Positions 17,425 through 25,845 are shown, numbered from the stretch's first letter. The stretch is DNA of 64,000 nt from Bacillus sp. NEB1478 (GCF_031582965.1 NZ_CP134049.1:2666001-2730000); one strand, 5' to 3'. Made by a program: numbers and translations. The notes: generated by a model from the letters alone, not told the origin.

Positions 17425-17930
17425 TATGTAAGAGATGGTTCTCTTTCTTTTGTTCTATCGTTTAGAACGCTTCGATATTGAGCTGCTCGATGGAGTTTGG
17501 ATTCTAAAGATCCTTTTGAACGATTAATGGGTAAGTCTATGCCGTTGGAAAAAATGGCACTGGAACGTTTATGTCCCATCTTTTCAATTTTCCGTGTGTG
17601 AGGCTGCGACAGCCAAATACAGGTGTCACTTCGTGGTGATTCGATCGGGAAGAAATAGAGGTTAAGTTTAGAATCAATCATAATCGGTGCAAAATGAATG
17701 AAACCAAGATTCTTTCGGGCAGCATCTTTTTTGCCTTCCCATGAACCTCCGTAAAAATAGCAGCTGTTCTTAATGATTCGGATCGGTTTTTGTTCAACCA
17801 GCAAGATTGCATCTCGTTCATAAATTTCTGAACAAACTTGCCCTCGCTCATTAATAAAGGGAACAATCGCTATCGTATCCGGATTAATAATATAGCTTTC
17901 TACTTTTTCATGCTTCATTGTTAATGTCAT
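17424..17930 (-). CDS. comK: ComK-like competence transcription factor (copy 2)
   Basis: Second ComK homologue, 168 residues. It shares with copy 1 and with B. subtilis ComK the N-terminal SYIINPDTIAIVPF, SCYFYGGSWEGKKDAARK, APIMID, the FFPIESPRSDTCIWLSQPH segment and KLHRAAQYRSV. Like copy 1 it lacks the long C-terminal tail of B. subtilis ComK. The start is the ATG with AAAGGAG 7 bases upstream. The two copies are clearly diverged (roughly half identical by eye), so this is an old duplication, not a recent one. The 470-base AT-rich upstream region contains ComK-box-like sequences. Confidence 0.8.
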   Translation of the reverse strand: MTLTMKHEKVESYIINPDTIAIVPFINERGQVCSEIYERDAILLVEQKPIRIIKNSCYFYGGSWEGKKDAARKNLGFIHFAPIMIDSKLNLYFFPIESPRSDTCIWLSQPHTRKIEKMGHKRSSAIFSNGIDLPINRSKGSLESKLHRAAQYRSVLNDRTKEREPSLT

Positions 17931-18399
17931 CAACTCGCTCCTTTAATTTTGAAATGTGTAATATTATGGTTTTATTTACTACACCAACAGAAATAACTAC
18001 TTTAACATCTAACCTCCTATCTAAATTTTATAGATCAAATTATCTAGTTAAACGAATTATGTAGTCCTATCTTACCATTACATTTTTTCCAAGTCTACCC
18101 AATTCGACGATATTTTTCAGAATATTTCATCAATAGACAAAATAGTATACCAGAATTCGAGTTACTTCATAACGATACGTCTCTGGTCTTTGTGGAAATC
18201 ACTTCTAAAAATCGCTTTTCAATCATTTATTATTTTTTACAATACACCTAAAAGATTCTAGAAACGGGGATTTCAGAAAATGGTTTTATCTCAGCTCACA
18301 CTCAAAATCCAATTTTCCTATTAAACCTGAAATATAGACGTTTTTCAATTTTGCAAGAGGGAAAAATTACACTATCACAACAAAAAGGGATGATACGTA
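17931..18399. promoter_or_regulatory. AT-rich divergent regulatory region with two ComK-box-like sites
   Basis: A 470-base gap between comK copy 2 and a divergent lipoprotein gene. It contains two exact AAAA-N5-TTTT sequences, at 18207-18219 and 18304-18316, the half-site pattern of ComK binding boxes. Their separation of 97 bases is not one of the classic 8, 18 or 31 bp spacings, so binding is only a possibility. No other gene is seen here. Confidence 0.35.
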
Positions 18400-19191
18400 A
18401 TGAACAGGGTTAGATGCTTATGTTCTGTTGTAGCCGTTCTCATACTGGCAACCGGATGTTCCGGAGCTGAAGATGTTTCCCAGCAAAACGAACAGATAGA
18501 CAATAACCAAGGTGCTTTAGATCAAAACGCTGAACCGAAACAAAACCCTGATAAAGAAAAAGAATTATCACAGACAGAAGTGCTCGCGGAAATTAAAAAA
18601 CAAATCGATATATACATTCCTATCACACTCCCAGAAAAACTTCCGCTAAATAAAAGTGATCATTTATCAGCCACTACTCAATCCGAAACGAACATGTATA
18701 CTGTTCAGTTTTTTGTTGGGCCCGAACCCACCCCAATCAACAACCAAGCACTAAAAAACGGCAGTTCTGATGCAAAACCACTTGCCCGTCTCACAGTTCA
18801 TAAATACGATACGCAAAAAAAGGCTGATGAAGAGATCGCTTTTCAGGATTTCAGCCAGGTTGGCGGACAGGAGCTTGACCTCGGACATAACATTATTGGT
18901 TATCAGGATGCTGGCGCAGGTTCGTTGTGGACCAGCTGGAACGAAGGTCGCTGGGCACTTACGAGTCATACTCAAACCTCCAGACCGGTTGACGGCGAAC
19001 AACTCGCCCGAGATACAGTGGAATATTTAGAAAAACACACCTTGCCGATTCCAAAACAACATGGCTACGTTCATGTTGATGCCACCGGTACCAATAATCG
19101 GATTCTTTGGCAGAAAGAATCTACCGTTTATACGCTCGATCAAGTAGATGATCCGATGATTGCGCTAAAAATTGCAGTAATGTTCAAATAA
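18400..19191 (+). CDS. Lipoprotein, hypothetical
   Basis: A 263-residue exported lipoprotein. The signal peptide ends in the lipobox LATGC (Cys at residue 21 or so) and is followed by an Asp/Gln/Asn-rich linker, then a folded domain with VQFFVGPEPTPIN and GYQDAGAGSLWTSWNEGRW. It would sit on the outer face of the membrane. AAAGGGA precedes the ATG; a terminator follows. Specific role unknown. Confidence 0.75.
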   Translation: MNRVRCLCSVVAVLILATGCSGAEDVSQQNEQIDNNQGALDQNAEPKQNPDKEKELSQTEVLAEIKKQIDIYIPITLPEKLPLNKSDHLSATTQSETNMYTVQFFVGPEPTPINNQALKNGSSDAKPLARLTVHKYDTQKKADEEIAFQDFSQVGGQELDLGHNIIGYQDAGAGSLWTSWNEGRWALTSHTQTSRPVDGEQLARDTVEYLEKHTLPIPKQHGYVHVDATGTNNRILWQKESTVYTLDQVDDPMIALKIAVMFK

Positions 19192-19196
19192 TGTGA

Positions 19197-19229
19197 ACCG
19201 ATCTTTAATCGAGATCGGTTTTTTCTTTT
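19197..19229 (+). terminator. Terminator of the lipoprotein gene
   Basis: AACCGATCT / AGATCGGTT stem followed by TTTTTTCTTTT. Confidence 0.85.
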
Positions 19230-19260
19230 ATTTTGTTCATTCATATGGTGCGAATCTGCT

Positions 19261-19336
19261 AATTGAGTCTAATTGGAGGTGAATTGAGTCTAATTTTAAA
19301 GAATTGAGTCTAATTAGAAATAATTGAGTCTTTCTA
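19261..19336. repeat. Four direct repeats of AATTGAGTCTAATT, 20-21 bp period
   Basis: AATTGAGTCT starts at 19261, 19282, 19302 and 19322; the first three copies continue as AATT. It is intergenic, between the lipoprotein terminator and ctaB, and the rest of this gap holds only the hairpin at 19388. Confidence 0.8.
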
Positions 19337-19387
19337 CAAATTTCGACATCCCGATACCACTCAAATTCACATAATCATTTCTCACAC

Positions 19388-19424
19388 ACAAAAAAGAACA
19401 GCCCTTATCTAAGGGGAACTGTTC
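19388..19424 (-). terminator. Intrinsic terminator on the minus strand without an assigned gene
   Basis: AAGAACAG...CTGTTCTT stem with an inner CCCTTA/TAAGGG pairing, followed on the minus strand by seven T. No minus-strand gene lies to its right before ctaB, so either a short transcript ends here or the hairpin has another role. Confidence 0.5.
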
Positions 19425-19569
19425 TTGATACATCGTTTCTTAAAGTTTGTGCAATTTCTCACAAAATGTTCATAAAATCCCTTCCTAATATGCTTTCTAA
19501 CGTTTTATTATTTGAAGAGAGAAAGATTTAGGATTACAATGAATTGGTTATGATAGTGAGACGAATATA

Positions 19570-20496
19570 ATGAAGATGGTGTCATTTATTATGGATACAG
19601 GTATTCAAAAACAAAAAACGTCAGCCATTCTCGGACAAACTGTGAAAACGGGAATCATCAAATCGAATCTCGTTCCGATGTTTGCTGGATTGACGCTGGC
19701 CTTATATACGTACGATATTAACCCCGCCGATAAGCTGTTTGATATCCTTTTTGCCTTAATCGGAACGATTCTTGTAATCGGTTCTGCCGGGGCGTTTAAT
19801 AATTTATACGATCGCGATATCGATGCGATTATGGAAAGAACGAAAAGCAGGCCGACGGTTACGGGTGAGATGAACACGAAAACAGCTTTGCTGCTTGCAA
19901 TTTTGATGGCTGTTGCGGGACTTACAGCTCTTGTCTTTACTACTCCGCTCGCTGGGGTGTTAGGATTTCTCGGACTTTTCTTTTACGTTGTTCCTTATAC
20001 GATGTGGACGAAAAGAAGAACGATCTACAACACCGAAGTCGGTAGTATTTCTGGAGCAATGCCTCCGCTTATCGGGTGGGCTGCAATGGTCGGAAGTATT
20101 GCTCACCCCGCTGCAGCAGCTCTTTTCATCATTCAGGTTATTTGGCAGATGCCGCATTTTTATGCGATTGCAATTAGACGCCATGATGAATATAAGGCAG
20201 CAAGAATCCCGATGCTTCCTGTAGTAAAAGGTGTTGACCGAACGTACAAACAAACGAATGTTTACTTGGTTCTGCTCAGTGCTACAAGCTTCCTTTTCTT
20301 GCCTTTGAGCTTAGGACTTACATTAGTCGCATTGCTGATGAATGTCGGTTGGCTCGTTCTTAGTATCTATGGTTACAAAAAAAATAAGGATTCAGAGCAA
20401 TGGGCAAAGTTATTGTTTATCTACTCTTTGATTCATATGACGATCTTGTTCTCAACCGTTATTGTCTACTCGCTCGTAGGAATCTATTTCTTATAA
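19570..20496 (+). CDS. ctaB: Protoheme IX farnesyltransferase (heme O synthase)
   Basis: A 308-residue UbiA-type prenyltransferase with about eight transmembrane segments that attaches a farnesyl group to heme B, giving heme O for terminal oxidases. The allylic diphosphate site NNLYDRDIDAIMERTKSRP is present near residues 77-95, and the second acidic site falls in the YKAARIPMLP region. In B. subtilis ctaB sits with the cytochrome caa3 genes and a paralogue, ctaO, is alone; here the gene is alone, so ctaO is an equally good name. No strong ribosome site marks the start, and the ATG at residue 3 or 8 is possible. Confidence 0.88.
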   Translation: MKMVSFIMDTGIQKQKTSAILGQTVKTGIIKSNLVPMFAGLTLALYTYDINPADKLFDILFALIGTILVIGSAGAFNNLYDRDIDAIMERTKSRPTVTGEMNTKTALLLAILMAVAGLTALVFTTPLAGVLGFLGLFFYVVPYTMWTKRRTIYNTEVGSISGAMPPLIGWAAMVGSIAHPAAAALFIIQVIWQMPHFYAIAIRRHDEYKAARIPMLPVVKGVDRTYKQTNVYLVLLSATSFLFLPLSLGLTLVALLMNVGWLVLSIYGYKKNKDSEQWAKLLFIYSLIHMTILFSTVIVYSLVGIYFL

Positions 20497-20509
20497 AATC
20501 TTGATATCG

Positions 20510-20557
20510 AGGGCTGGTTCAAAAGTATTTTTTACTTTTTGACAGCCTTTTTTTTCT
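20510..20557 (+). terminator. Terminator of ctaB
   Basis: Long stem GGCTGGTTCAAAAGTA / TACTTTTTGACAGCC followed by eight T. Confidence 0.85.
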
Positions 20558-20673
20558 TAAATCTTACAACCATCGAAATATTTGATAATTGATTAATTAA
20601 AGATAGACTCCGTTAATTAGAAAGAATATTATTGAATTAAAGGGGTTTATATTTCGGGTAATGGAGGAAACAG

Positions 20674-21495
20674 ATGAACTACAAGTTGCAGCAATTTTTA
20701 TTGAACCGAGCAAAAGATTCTTCAGAGAATTGGTATACTACACTTCTTAAGGAAGACCCAACCGGTGTCTTTTCATCAAGAGATCCTCATATTATTGAGT
20801 CGTATAAAAAATCAAATCAGGATTTTCAACTCATTCTATGCACTGTTTTTTCAGACGATAACGTCATTTTTCAGCAAAATTTGGAAAGATGGATAGATAC
20901 CATGATAAAGAACCGCGAATTTTTGAATACTCCGCTCCACTTTATCTTAAGAGAACTTCAACGTACTCAGGACCTTTTCCTAGACCTCATCCAAGAATTC
21001 ATACGCCAAGAATTCAGAAACGACGTGCCAAAGGAATCCCTTATGTGGACCCGGGCGATAATCGATGCTATTAATCTCGTCACATTAAAATTTGTAGAAG
21101 CCGACCACAAGAATAGTTTAGGAAAGTTAGATATTCAACGCGATGTTATAACAGAGCTAAGTTCCCCGGTGATTCAATTGAGCAGAGACACTGGCTTGCT
21201 CCCTATCGTTGGTGATATAGATACCCACCGCGCACAGCATTTGATTGAAAATACATTAGAGCAATGTACGAAAAAGAACATCGACAGACTTTTTATTGAT
21301 CTTTCCGGCGTTTTTGTCATCGATACAATGGTCGCTCATCAAATTTTCAAACTGGTTGATTCTTTGAAATTGTTAGGCATCGATCCGATCTTATCAGGAT
21401 TAAGGCCAGAGATTGCACAAACCGCCGTTCAGCTAGGTGTTTCTTTTGATAACATAAAAATCACTTCCACACTAGCCCAAGCTCTTAATTTCTAA
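20674..21495 (+). CDS. RsbR-family STAS protein
   Basis: A 273-residue protein with an N-terminal globin-like helical sensor domain (about 1-150) and a C-terminal STAS domain. The C-terminal part ITELSSPVIQLSRDTGLLPIV (split over about 159-179) and DLSGVFVIDTMVAHQIFKL matches the RsbR co-antagonists of the stressosome, which feed environmental stress signals to sigma-B through RsbT. At the position of the second phosphorylatable Thr of RsbRA there is a Ser (DLSGV). ATGGAGG precedes the ATG. It is monocistronic. Confidence 0.85.
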   Translation: MNYKLQQFLLNRAKDSSENWYTTLLKEDPTGVFSSRDPHIIESYKKSNQDFQLILCTVFSDDNVIFQQNLERWIDTMIKNREFLNTPLHFILRELQRTQDLFLDLIQEFIRQEFRNDVPKESLMWTRAIIDAINLVTLKFVEADHKNSLGKLDIQRDVITELSSPVIQLSRDTGLLPIVGDIDTHRAQHLIENTLEQCTKKNIDRLFIDLSGVFVIDTMVAHQIFKLVDSLKLLGIDPILSGLRPEIAQTAVQLGVSFDNIKITSTLAQALNF

Positions 21496-21500
21496 GACGA

Positions 21501-21531
21501 AAAAAAAGCTTCCTTTGCAGGGAGCTTTTTC
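21501..21531. terminator. Bidirectional terminator
   Basis: AAAAGCTTCC / GGGAGCTTTTT hairpin between convergent genes. Confidence 0.8.
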
Positions 21532-21541
21532 AAATTCAGAT

Positions 21542-22057
21542 TTAAGCATATAAAAACTCTTTTGTGTTCTCTAAAATCAAAACCTTTTCATCAGACAGCT
21601 TGGCTCTTTCTTTCGTATGTTCAACGAGATATGCGATATGAGCGGAAGCCTGTTTTGCTCCCTGAACCAAAAGAGGAACTCCGATAAAGTCGATTCCTAG
21701 CCTTCTCGAAAATAACCCTCCAAACGTCATGGATATAGGAACGGTCGGTGAAGTGTTCGAAAACACGACCCTTTCGCCAGAATTGTTTCCGTTTTGCAGC
21801 AGTTCAACCATGTTTTTCAGCCCGGGTACGAAAATTTTGGAGTTGCCTCTGCCGACTGTATAAACAGAATGACCGTCCTCATCTACTCCATGAAAGATAA
21901 TTTTTCCCATATCAGATGATTTGAGTTTGTTGAAGTAATCTACGTTCAATATTTGTTCTTTTGTGAGTGATTGATTAGAGGGAAGCTTCTTCAGATGAAA
22001 AGCAGCTGCAAGGGCTGTCGTGTGCGTTCCTCCATAATCATTATAGATAAAGATCAT
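21542..22057 (-). CDS. DUF3189-family protein
   Basis: A 171-residue protein from the ATG at 22057, chosen because TTAGGAG is 8 bases upstream. The N terminus MIFIYNDYGGTHTTALAAAFHL and the RLGIDFIGVPLLVQGAKQA region match DUF3189, a Firmicute family of unknown function with some resemblance to nucleotide-binding folds. The upstream in-frame ATGs (to 22096) lack a better site. Confidence 0.75.
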   Translation of the reverse strand: MIFIYNDYGGTHTTALAAAFHLKKLPSNQSLTKEQILNVDYFNKLKSSDMGKIIFHGVDEDGHSVYTVGRGNSKIFVPGLKNMVELLQNGNNSGERVVFSNTSPTVPISMTFGGLFSRRLGIDFIGVPLLVQGAKQASAHIAYLVEHTKERAKLSDEKVLILENTKEFLYA

Positions 22058-22119
22058 ATTAACATCTCCTAAGATCATTTCATCCATAATTATCACCCAT
22101 TTTGGCCTAGATATACTTT

Positions 22120-22917
22120 CTATTCCGCAGATTTCGCCCCAATAACTACAGTGGCATCTAATTCGCTAGATCTCACAATTCGTGAAATTAGTCCACTCTG
22201 GGTAAAAATTTTAAGAGTATGTAGCGCTTGCCGCTCGCTTGTCTCTACAAGCAAATGGCCACCCGGTGCAAGCCAATGTGACGCCCCAGCAGCAATCTGA
22301 CGGTGAATGTCATGCCCATCCTTCCCGCCGTCGAGGGCGACTCGAGCCTCATGGTCTTGCGCCTCAGAAGGAAGCAGCTTTATGGCGGAGCTTGGTACGT
22401 ATGGAGCGTTGGCAACAATTAAATGGACATGGCCGAACAACTCAGACGGAAGAGGATCATATAGATCACCTTCGTATACAAAACCGCCGACATCAGAAAC
22501 ATTCCGAAGAGCACATTTAACTGCGATAGGATCAATATCAGCAGCATACAAATGGATGCCTTCTTCTGTTTTCGCCAGCACTGCCCCCACAGCACCTGAA
22601 CCACAGCACAGGTCAACGGTGATGTCACCGGGTCTGATAATTCCAGAAGCCTGACTTACAAGAAATTCGGTTCGCCGACGCGGTACAAAGACTCCATGAT
22701 CTACCGCTATCCTGTAACCATAAAACTCTGCCCAGCCAATCACTTGTTCGAGGGGAAAACCAGCTACCCGCTGATCTGCCATAGCATCAAGATCACTTGC
22801 GGTCAGAGCCTCTGAAATCAGCAATCGAGCTTCATCTTCTGCGAAAACACAGCCAGCATCCTGCAGCCTTTTTACAATTTCGTGAAATGTTACATCTTTT
22901 TGAGAGACGGTTTTCAT
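22120..22917 (-). CDS. Putative protein N5-glutamine methyltransferase (PrmC-like)
   Basis: A 265-residue class I SAM-dependent methyltransferase with the PrmC/HemK layout: a small helical N-terminal domain, FVPRRRTEFLV, the SAM motif VDLCCGSGAVGAVLA near residue 105, YAADIDPIAV and a catalytic NPPY position that reads NAPY. True PrmC methylates release-factor Gln; this subfamily is a separate one with unknown substrate. GGGGGTG precedes the ATG at 22917. Its GC content is visibly higher than that of its neighbours. Confidence 0.75.
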   Translation of the reverse strand: MKTVSQKDVTFHEIVKRLQDAGCVFAEDEARLLISEALTASDLDAMADQRVAGFPLEQVIGWAEFYGYRIAVDHGVFVPRRRTEFLVSQASGIIRPGDITVDLCCGSGAVGAVLAKTEEGIHLYAADIDPIAVKCALRNVSDVGGFVYEGDLYDPLPSELFGHVHLIVANAPYVPSSAIKLLPSEAQDHEARVALDGGKDGHDIHRQIAAGASHWLAPGGHLLVETSERQALHTLKIFTQSGLISRIVRSSELDATVVIGAKSAE

Positions 22918-23000
22918 AATGATCACCCCCAGCAATTACATAAGCTTATAGTTCTTTATGTAACCCTTATTACCTTTTTAATAAACGAAGTGCTCTACTG

Positions 23001-23035
23001 AAAAAGAGGCTTAACCCTTATGAGGTCAGCCTCTT
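23001..23035 (-). terminator. Terminator of the decayed gene at 23047
   Basis: AAGAGGCT / AGCCTCTT stem with a TTTTT tract on the minus-strand side. Confidence 0.7.
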
Positions 23036-23046
23036 GTCTGCATTGT

Positions 23047-23299
23047 CTATCCTTTTCTGCTTTTCATTTTTAAAGATGCATCCTTCATCAGCGGGTACGT
23101 GACCCGCTGTAAGAAAACACCGATCAGCCCTAAGACTGTGAATGTGTACTTCGTATCCATCTCCATCAACCATGTGAAAATCGAATGACTGATACCGCTT
23201 ATTGATAATAAAGTGAGAGCGATTCTCACATGTTAGTTGCGTATCATGACATTCTCTTGTTGGAATGGTCAATTGGTTCGTTGAAAATGACGTTTCATT
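23047..23299 (-). pseudogene. Remnant of a small membrane protein gene
   Basis: The frame ending at 23047, just before a minus-strand terminator, encodes a hydrophobic segment pair (IALTLLSISGISHSIFTWL and FTVLGLIGVFLQRVTY) and a basic tail. Upstream in the same frame there are stops at 23233 and near 23270, with an ATG (MKRHFQRTN) near 23297 behind a GAGG site. An overlapping 96-residue frame (23018-23308) is open but runs into the terminator stem, so it is the less likely one. Either a short protein from the GTG at 23229 or a broken gene. Confidence 0.35.
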
Positions 23300-23396
23300 C
23301 ATCATCACATCCTCATTTCAGAAATTATATGGCAGGAATTCTCAATGATTAAAAGAACTTTCATACTGAGAATAGTTAACCAAGGAGAGTGACACA

Positions 23397-23861
23397 ATGT
23401 TTCTATCAAAAGAGGATTTGTTTGAGATCATGGAAGGAAACAGAAGATTAACGATGCGAATAATCGAAGCTTTTCCGGAAGACAAATTATTTAATTATAA
23501 ACCGGATGAAAAGCTCCGTCCCTTTGCAGAAATGACGAAAGAAATTATGAATATCGAGAATGGCTATATGCGTGGAATTGCACTCGATGTTTGGGAATAT
23601 CAAGATTTGTTCGCTGGTATTTCTACAAAAGATGAACTAATTAAAGTGAGTAATGAGATCAGAGAGGAAACAAGAAAAATGTGGTCGGAAATGACGGCGG
23701 AAAGACTTGAGAAGATTGTAAAAGATCCTTTTTTCGGACCCGAACAAAGCCATTTTGCAAGATTTCAATATGCGCTAGAAAACGAGATTCATCACAGAGG
23801 ACAAGGTTACACTTATTTAAGAATGCTCGGTATCGAACCGCCTGAATTTTTTGTGAGATAG
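23397..23861 (+). CDS. DinB-like four-helix protein
   Basis: A 154-residue protein of the DinB/DUF664 superfamily, typically a metal-binding four-helix bundle linked to thiol-dependent or stress chemistry. The C-terminal ENEIHHRGQGYTYLRMLG motif supplies metal-ligand histidines, with ENGYM in the middle. Its actual reaction is unknown. AAGGAGAG precedes the ATG. Confidence 0.8.
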   Translation: MFLSKEDLFEIMEGNRRLTMRIIEAFPEDKLFNYKPDEKLRPFAEMTKEIMNIENGYMRGIALDVWEYQDLFAGISTKDELIKVSNEIREETRKMWSEMTAERLEKIVKDPFFGPEQSHFARFQYALENEIHHRGQGYTYLRMLGIEPPEFFVR

Positions 23862-23872
23862 AACGAATCATA

Positions 23873-23911
23873 AAGAAAAACCAAACCGTGAAAAGTTTGG
23901 TTTTTTTTAAT
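23873..23911. terminator. Terminator after the DinB-like gene
   Basis: AAAAACCAAAC...GTTTGGTTTTTTTT hairpin with a long T run. Confidence 0.85.
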
Positions 23912-24076
23912 CTATTACCCTATCACGATATTTGTAGAAACTATAAAACCAGCAATAACTCCATTTAAAGTTTCAAATGCGTTTGAAACAACATAACCAC
24001 AAAAAAGCCACCGAGTGCATAGGATTAGAACGGCAAGTTGACGTTTACAAGTTCAAACACATACAGAAACATAGAT

Positions 24077-24352
24077 TTAGTTTGTTGTAAAACAAGCCTT
24101 ACACCGTCTCCAACTAAATGGGTTACTTAATTTATCAGCTAACACTGATAGTTCGTTTATTTTTTCAGAGCAGTATTTCGGGTAACATGTTGTGTAAGTA
24201 CCAATGTAACGAGTAGCGTTTAAGTAACGACAACCAACTTGATGGAGTACATTACCCGTCTTTCCGCCTGCATTGTTGAACACAAAACCATTCTTATGTT
24301 CTTTGCACCATTCCTCGTATTCCTTTTCTTTGTCTTTAAAATGAATAACCAT
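24077..24352 (-). CDS. Small Cys-containing protein, hypothetical
   Basis: A 91-residue protein with YEEWCKEHKNGFVFNN at the start, LHQVGCRYLN and CYPKYCSEK in the middle, and CKAC at the end. The layout (GFV..N, LH...C, CS) resembles small domains of unknown function seen near nucleases, possibly metal binding. GAGGTGG precedes the ATG. Adjacent to the CWC gene on the same strand. Confidence 0.5.
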   Translation of the reverse strand: MVIHFKDKEKEYEEWCKEHKNGFVFNNAGGKTGNVLHQVGCRYLNATRYIGTYTTCYPKYCSEKINELSVLADKLSNPFSWRRCKACFTTN

Positions 24353-24387
24353 TTATACCACCTCTTTGAAATTTTGTTAAGGTTCAC

Positions 24388-24570
24388 TTAATCTACACTA
24401 TGTTCCTTTTCTTTTATGCATTTCTCACATATACAACGATTCTTTACCTCAGGAGTTTCAAGCACCTCTGCCGGAAACGTTACGTTCATACACCAGCAGG
24501 TTTCCGGGTTCTCCCCTCTAGAAATTGCACAATGGTTTTCTTCATTACATATCGGACAATTTGATTTCAT
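24388..24570 (-). CDS. Cysteine-rich CWC protein
   Basis: A 60-residue protein with CPIC, the diagnostic CWC triplet (ETCWCMN) and a C-terminal CICEKC. This matches the cysteine-rich CWC family, presumed zinc binding, of unknown role. Start at the ATG at 24570, with AAGGTGGTG 9 bases upstream; the earlier GTG overlaps that site. Confidence 0.7.
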   Translation of the reverse strand: MKSNCPICNEENHCAISRGENPETCWCMNVTFPAEVLETPEVKNRCICEKCIKEKEHSVD

Positions 24571-24659
24571 AGTTTGAGACACCACCTTAGTAGTAAAATC
24601 AATACGATCAACGAGACATCGTTTTACTCATTTGATTCTCCTTCAATCGTATAAGTAAC

Positions 24660-24695
24660 AACAAGAAAACCAAACTTTTAATGTTTGGTTTTTGA
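24660..24695 (-). terminator. Terminator of the sigma/anti-sigma operon
   Basis: AAAAACCAAACATTAAA / TTTGGTTTTC hairpin overlapping the end of the anti-sigma gene. Confidence 0.7.
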
Positions 24696-25334
24696 ATGAA
24701 TTTCTTTGCCATATTTATAAATCTTAAATGATTTTGCAAATACATCCGCGCTTTGTTCAGTGAAGAATGGGGTGTAAAAGTACACGTGATAATTTAATTT
24801 ACTTTCTGGCGACTGAAAATAATAATGAACGATCTGAGTGTATTCCAACATTTTTTGGTGATCCAGCGTTACTTTCGCCTGATAACGGTATCCTTCCACA
24901 TCTTCATTTTTAAACGTGTTCTGTTTGCTTAAACTCTTGTACATTTCATCTTCATTTAGGGGTTCAATTCCTCCAACTTGTTTATCTCCAGCCTTAAAAA
25001 CTGCAGTGCCGTCACTTCTTTTTCGAATGGTAAAATCCTCTCCTGATCGCATTTTGTACGATTCTCCACTTCGATCAAACATGAACAACCCTGTTAGTTT
25101 ATCCAACGGCACTTCGTTCTCATTAATGGCAAAAAAAGTGGCACTGCCTAAAAACACGAGCAAAACAATTATACTCAACACTGGATTTAAGTAACGCGAC
25201 ACACGAAGTTTTTGATTCTCTTTTTCGAGATGTTCTAGCTTTCTAATAATCGACTTCTGCTTATCTGCTTCCAATTCATATTTACGAAAGACTTTCAACT
25301 CAAGAATAAGGTCTTCATTCGTTAATCGTTTCAA
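24678..25334 (-). CDS. Probable anti-sigma factor (membrane)
   Basis: A 218-residue protein with an N-terminal cytoplasmic coiled coil (KSIIRKLEHLEKENQKLRVS), one transmembrane segment (LSIIVLLVFLGSATFFAI) and an extracytoplasmic domain. This layout and its position directly after an ECF sigma gene suggest it holds that sigma factor inactive at the membrane until a signal arrives. The start is a TTG at 25334, with GGAG 8 bases upstream and a 20-base overlap with the sigma gene, so the two are coupled. No direct homology claim is made. Confidence 0.65.
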   Translation of the reverse strand: MKRLTNEDLILELKVFRKYELEADKQKSIIRKLEHLEKENQKLRVSRYLNPVLSIIVLLVFLGSATFFAINENEVPLDKLTGLFMFDRSGESYKMRSGEDFTIRKRSDGTAVFKAGDKQVGGIEPLNEDEMYKSLSKQNTFKNEDVEGYRYQAKVTLDHQKMLEYTQIVHYYFQSPESKLNYHVYFYTPFFTEQSADVFAKSFKIYKYGKEIHSKTKH

Positions 25335-25845
25335 CGTTATCACTCCAATTCCCAGCATCAAGCTTTTTCCTTAGTGACTGTACAGCCCTGTGATAGGTAA
25401 GGTTTACTTTGTTTATCGGCCATCTCAAAATTTGAGAAGCTTCATCTGACGTATAATCCATGATCCCTCTTAAAATAACAACGTCACGGTAATCTGGCTT
25501 TAGATTGTTGATCGCTTCGTACAGCTCTTTTTTTCGCTCATCTTCCAACAACCAGTCTTGTGGAACTCTTTCCTTACCTGAGAACAGATTCTTTAAGGTG
25601 TGGAACAGCTGCTGCTGGCGTTTCTTCTTACGTGAGTGATCAATCGCAATATTCCGTGCGATGGAGATCAGCCATGTCTTTGGATTGGACCGTCCTTCGA
25701 AATGACCGATATGATGGAACCCTTTGATAAACACCTCTTGGACGATATCTTCAACGTCACGCGTACCCATGTAATAGATGAGAAAATTATAAATATCCTC
25801 GTGATATTCCTGAAACCATTGCTGAATTAAATCATGGTTTTTCAT
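25315..25845 (-). CDS. ECF-type RNA polymerase sigma factor
   Basis: A 176-residue sigma-70 family protein with only regions 2 and 4. Region 2 has NFLIYYMGTRDVEDIVQEVF and the GRSNPKTWLISIARN segment; region 4 has LKPDYRDVVILRGIMDYT and a helix-turn-helix NKVNLTYHRAVQSLRKKL. Such factors redirect RNA polymerase in response to envelope or other stress. GGGAGAG precedes the ATG. A matching ECF promoter lies just upstream, suggesting autoregulation. Confidence 0.88.
   Translation of the reverse strand: MKNHDLIQQWFQEYHEDIYNFLIYYMGTRDVEDIVQEVFIKGFHHIGHFEGRSNPKTWLISIARNIAIDHSRKKKRQQQLFHTLKNLFSGKERVPQDWLLEDERKKELYEAINNLKPDYRDVVILRGIMDYTSDEASQILRWPINKVNLTYHRAVQSLRKKLDAGNWSDNVETINE

Noticed and set aside
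23018..23308. 96-codon minus-strand frame
   Set aside because: It ends inside the terminator stem, while the overlapping hydrophobic frame stops just before it; the latter is the better candidate, although broken.
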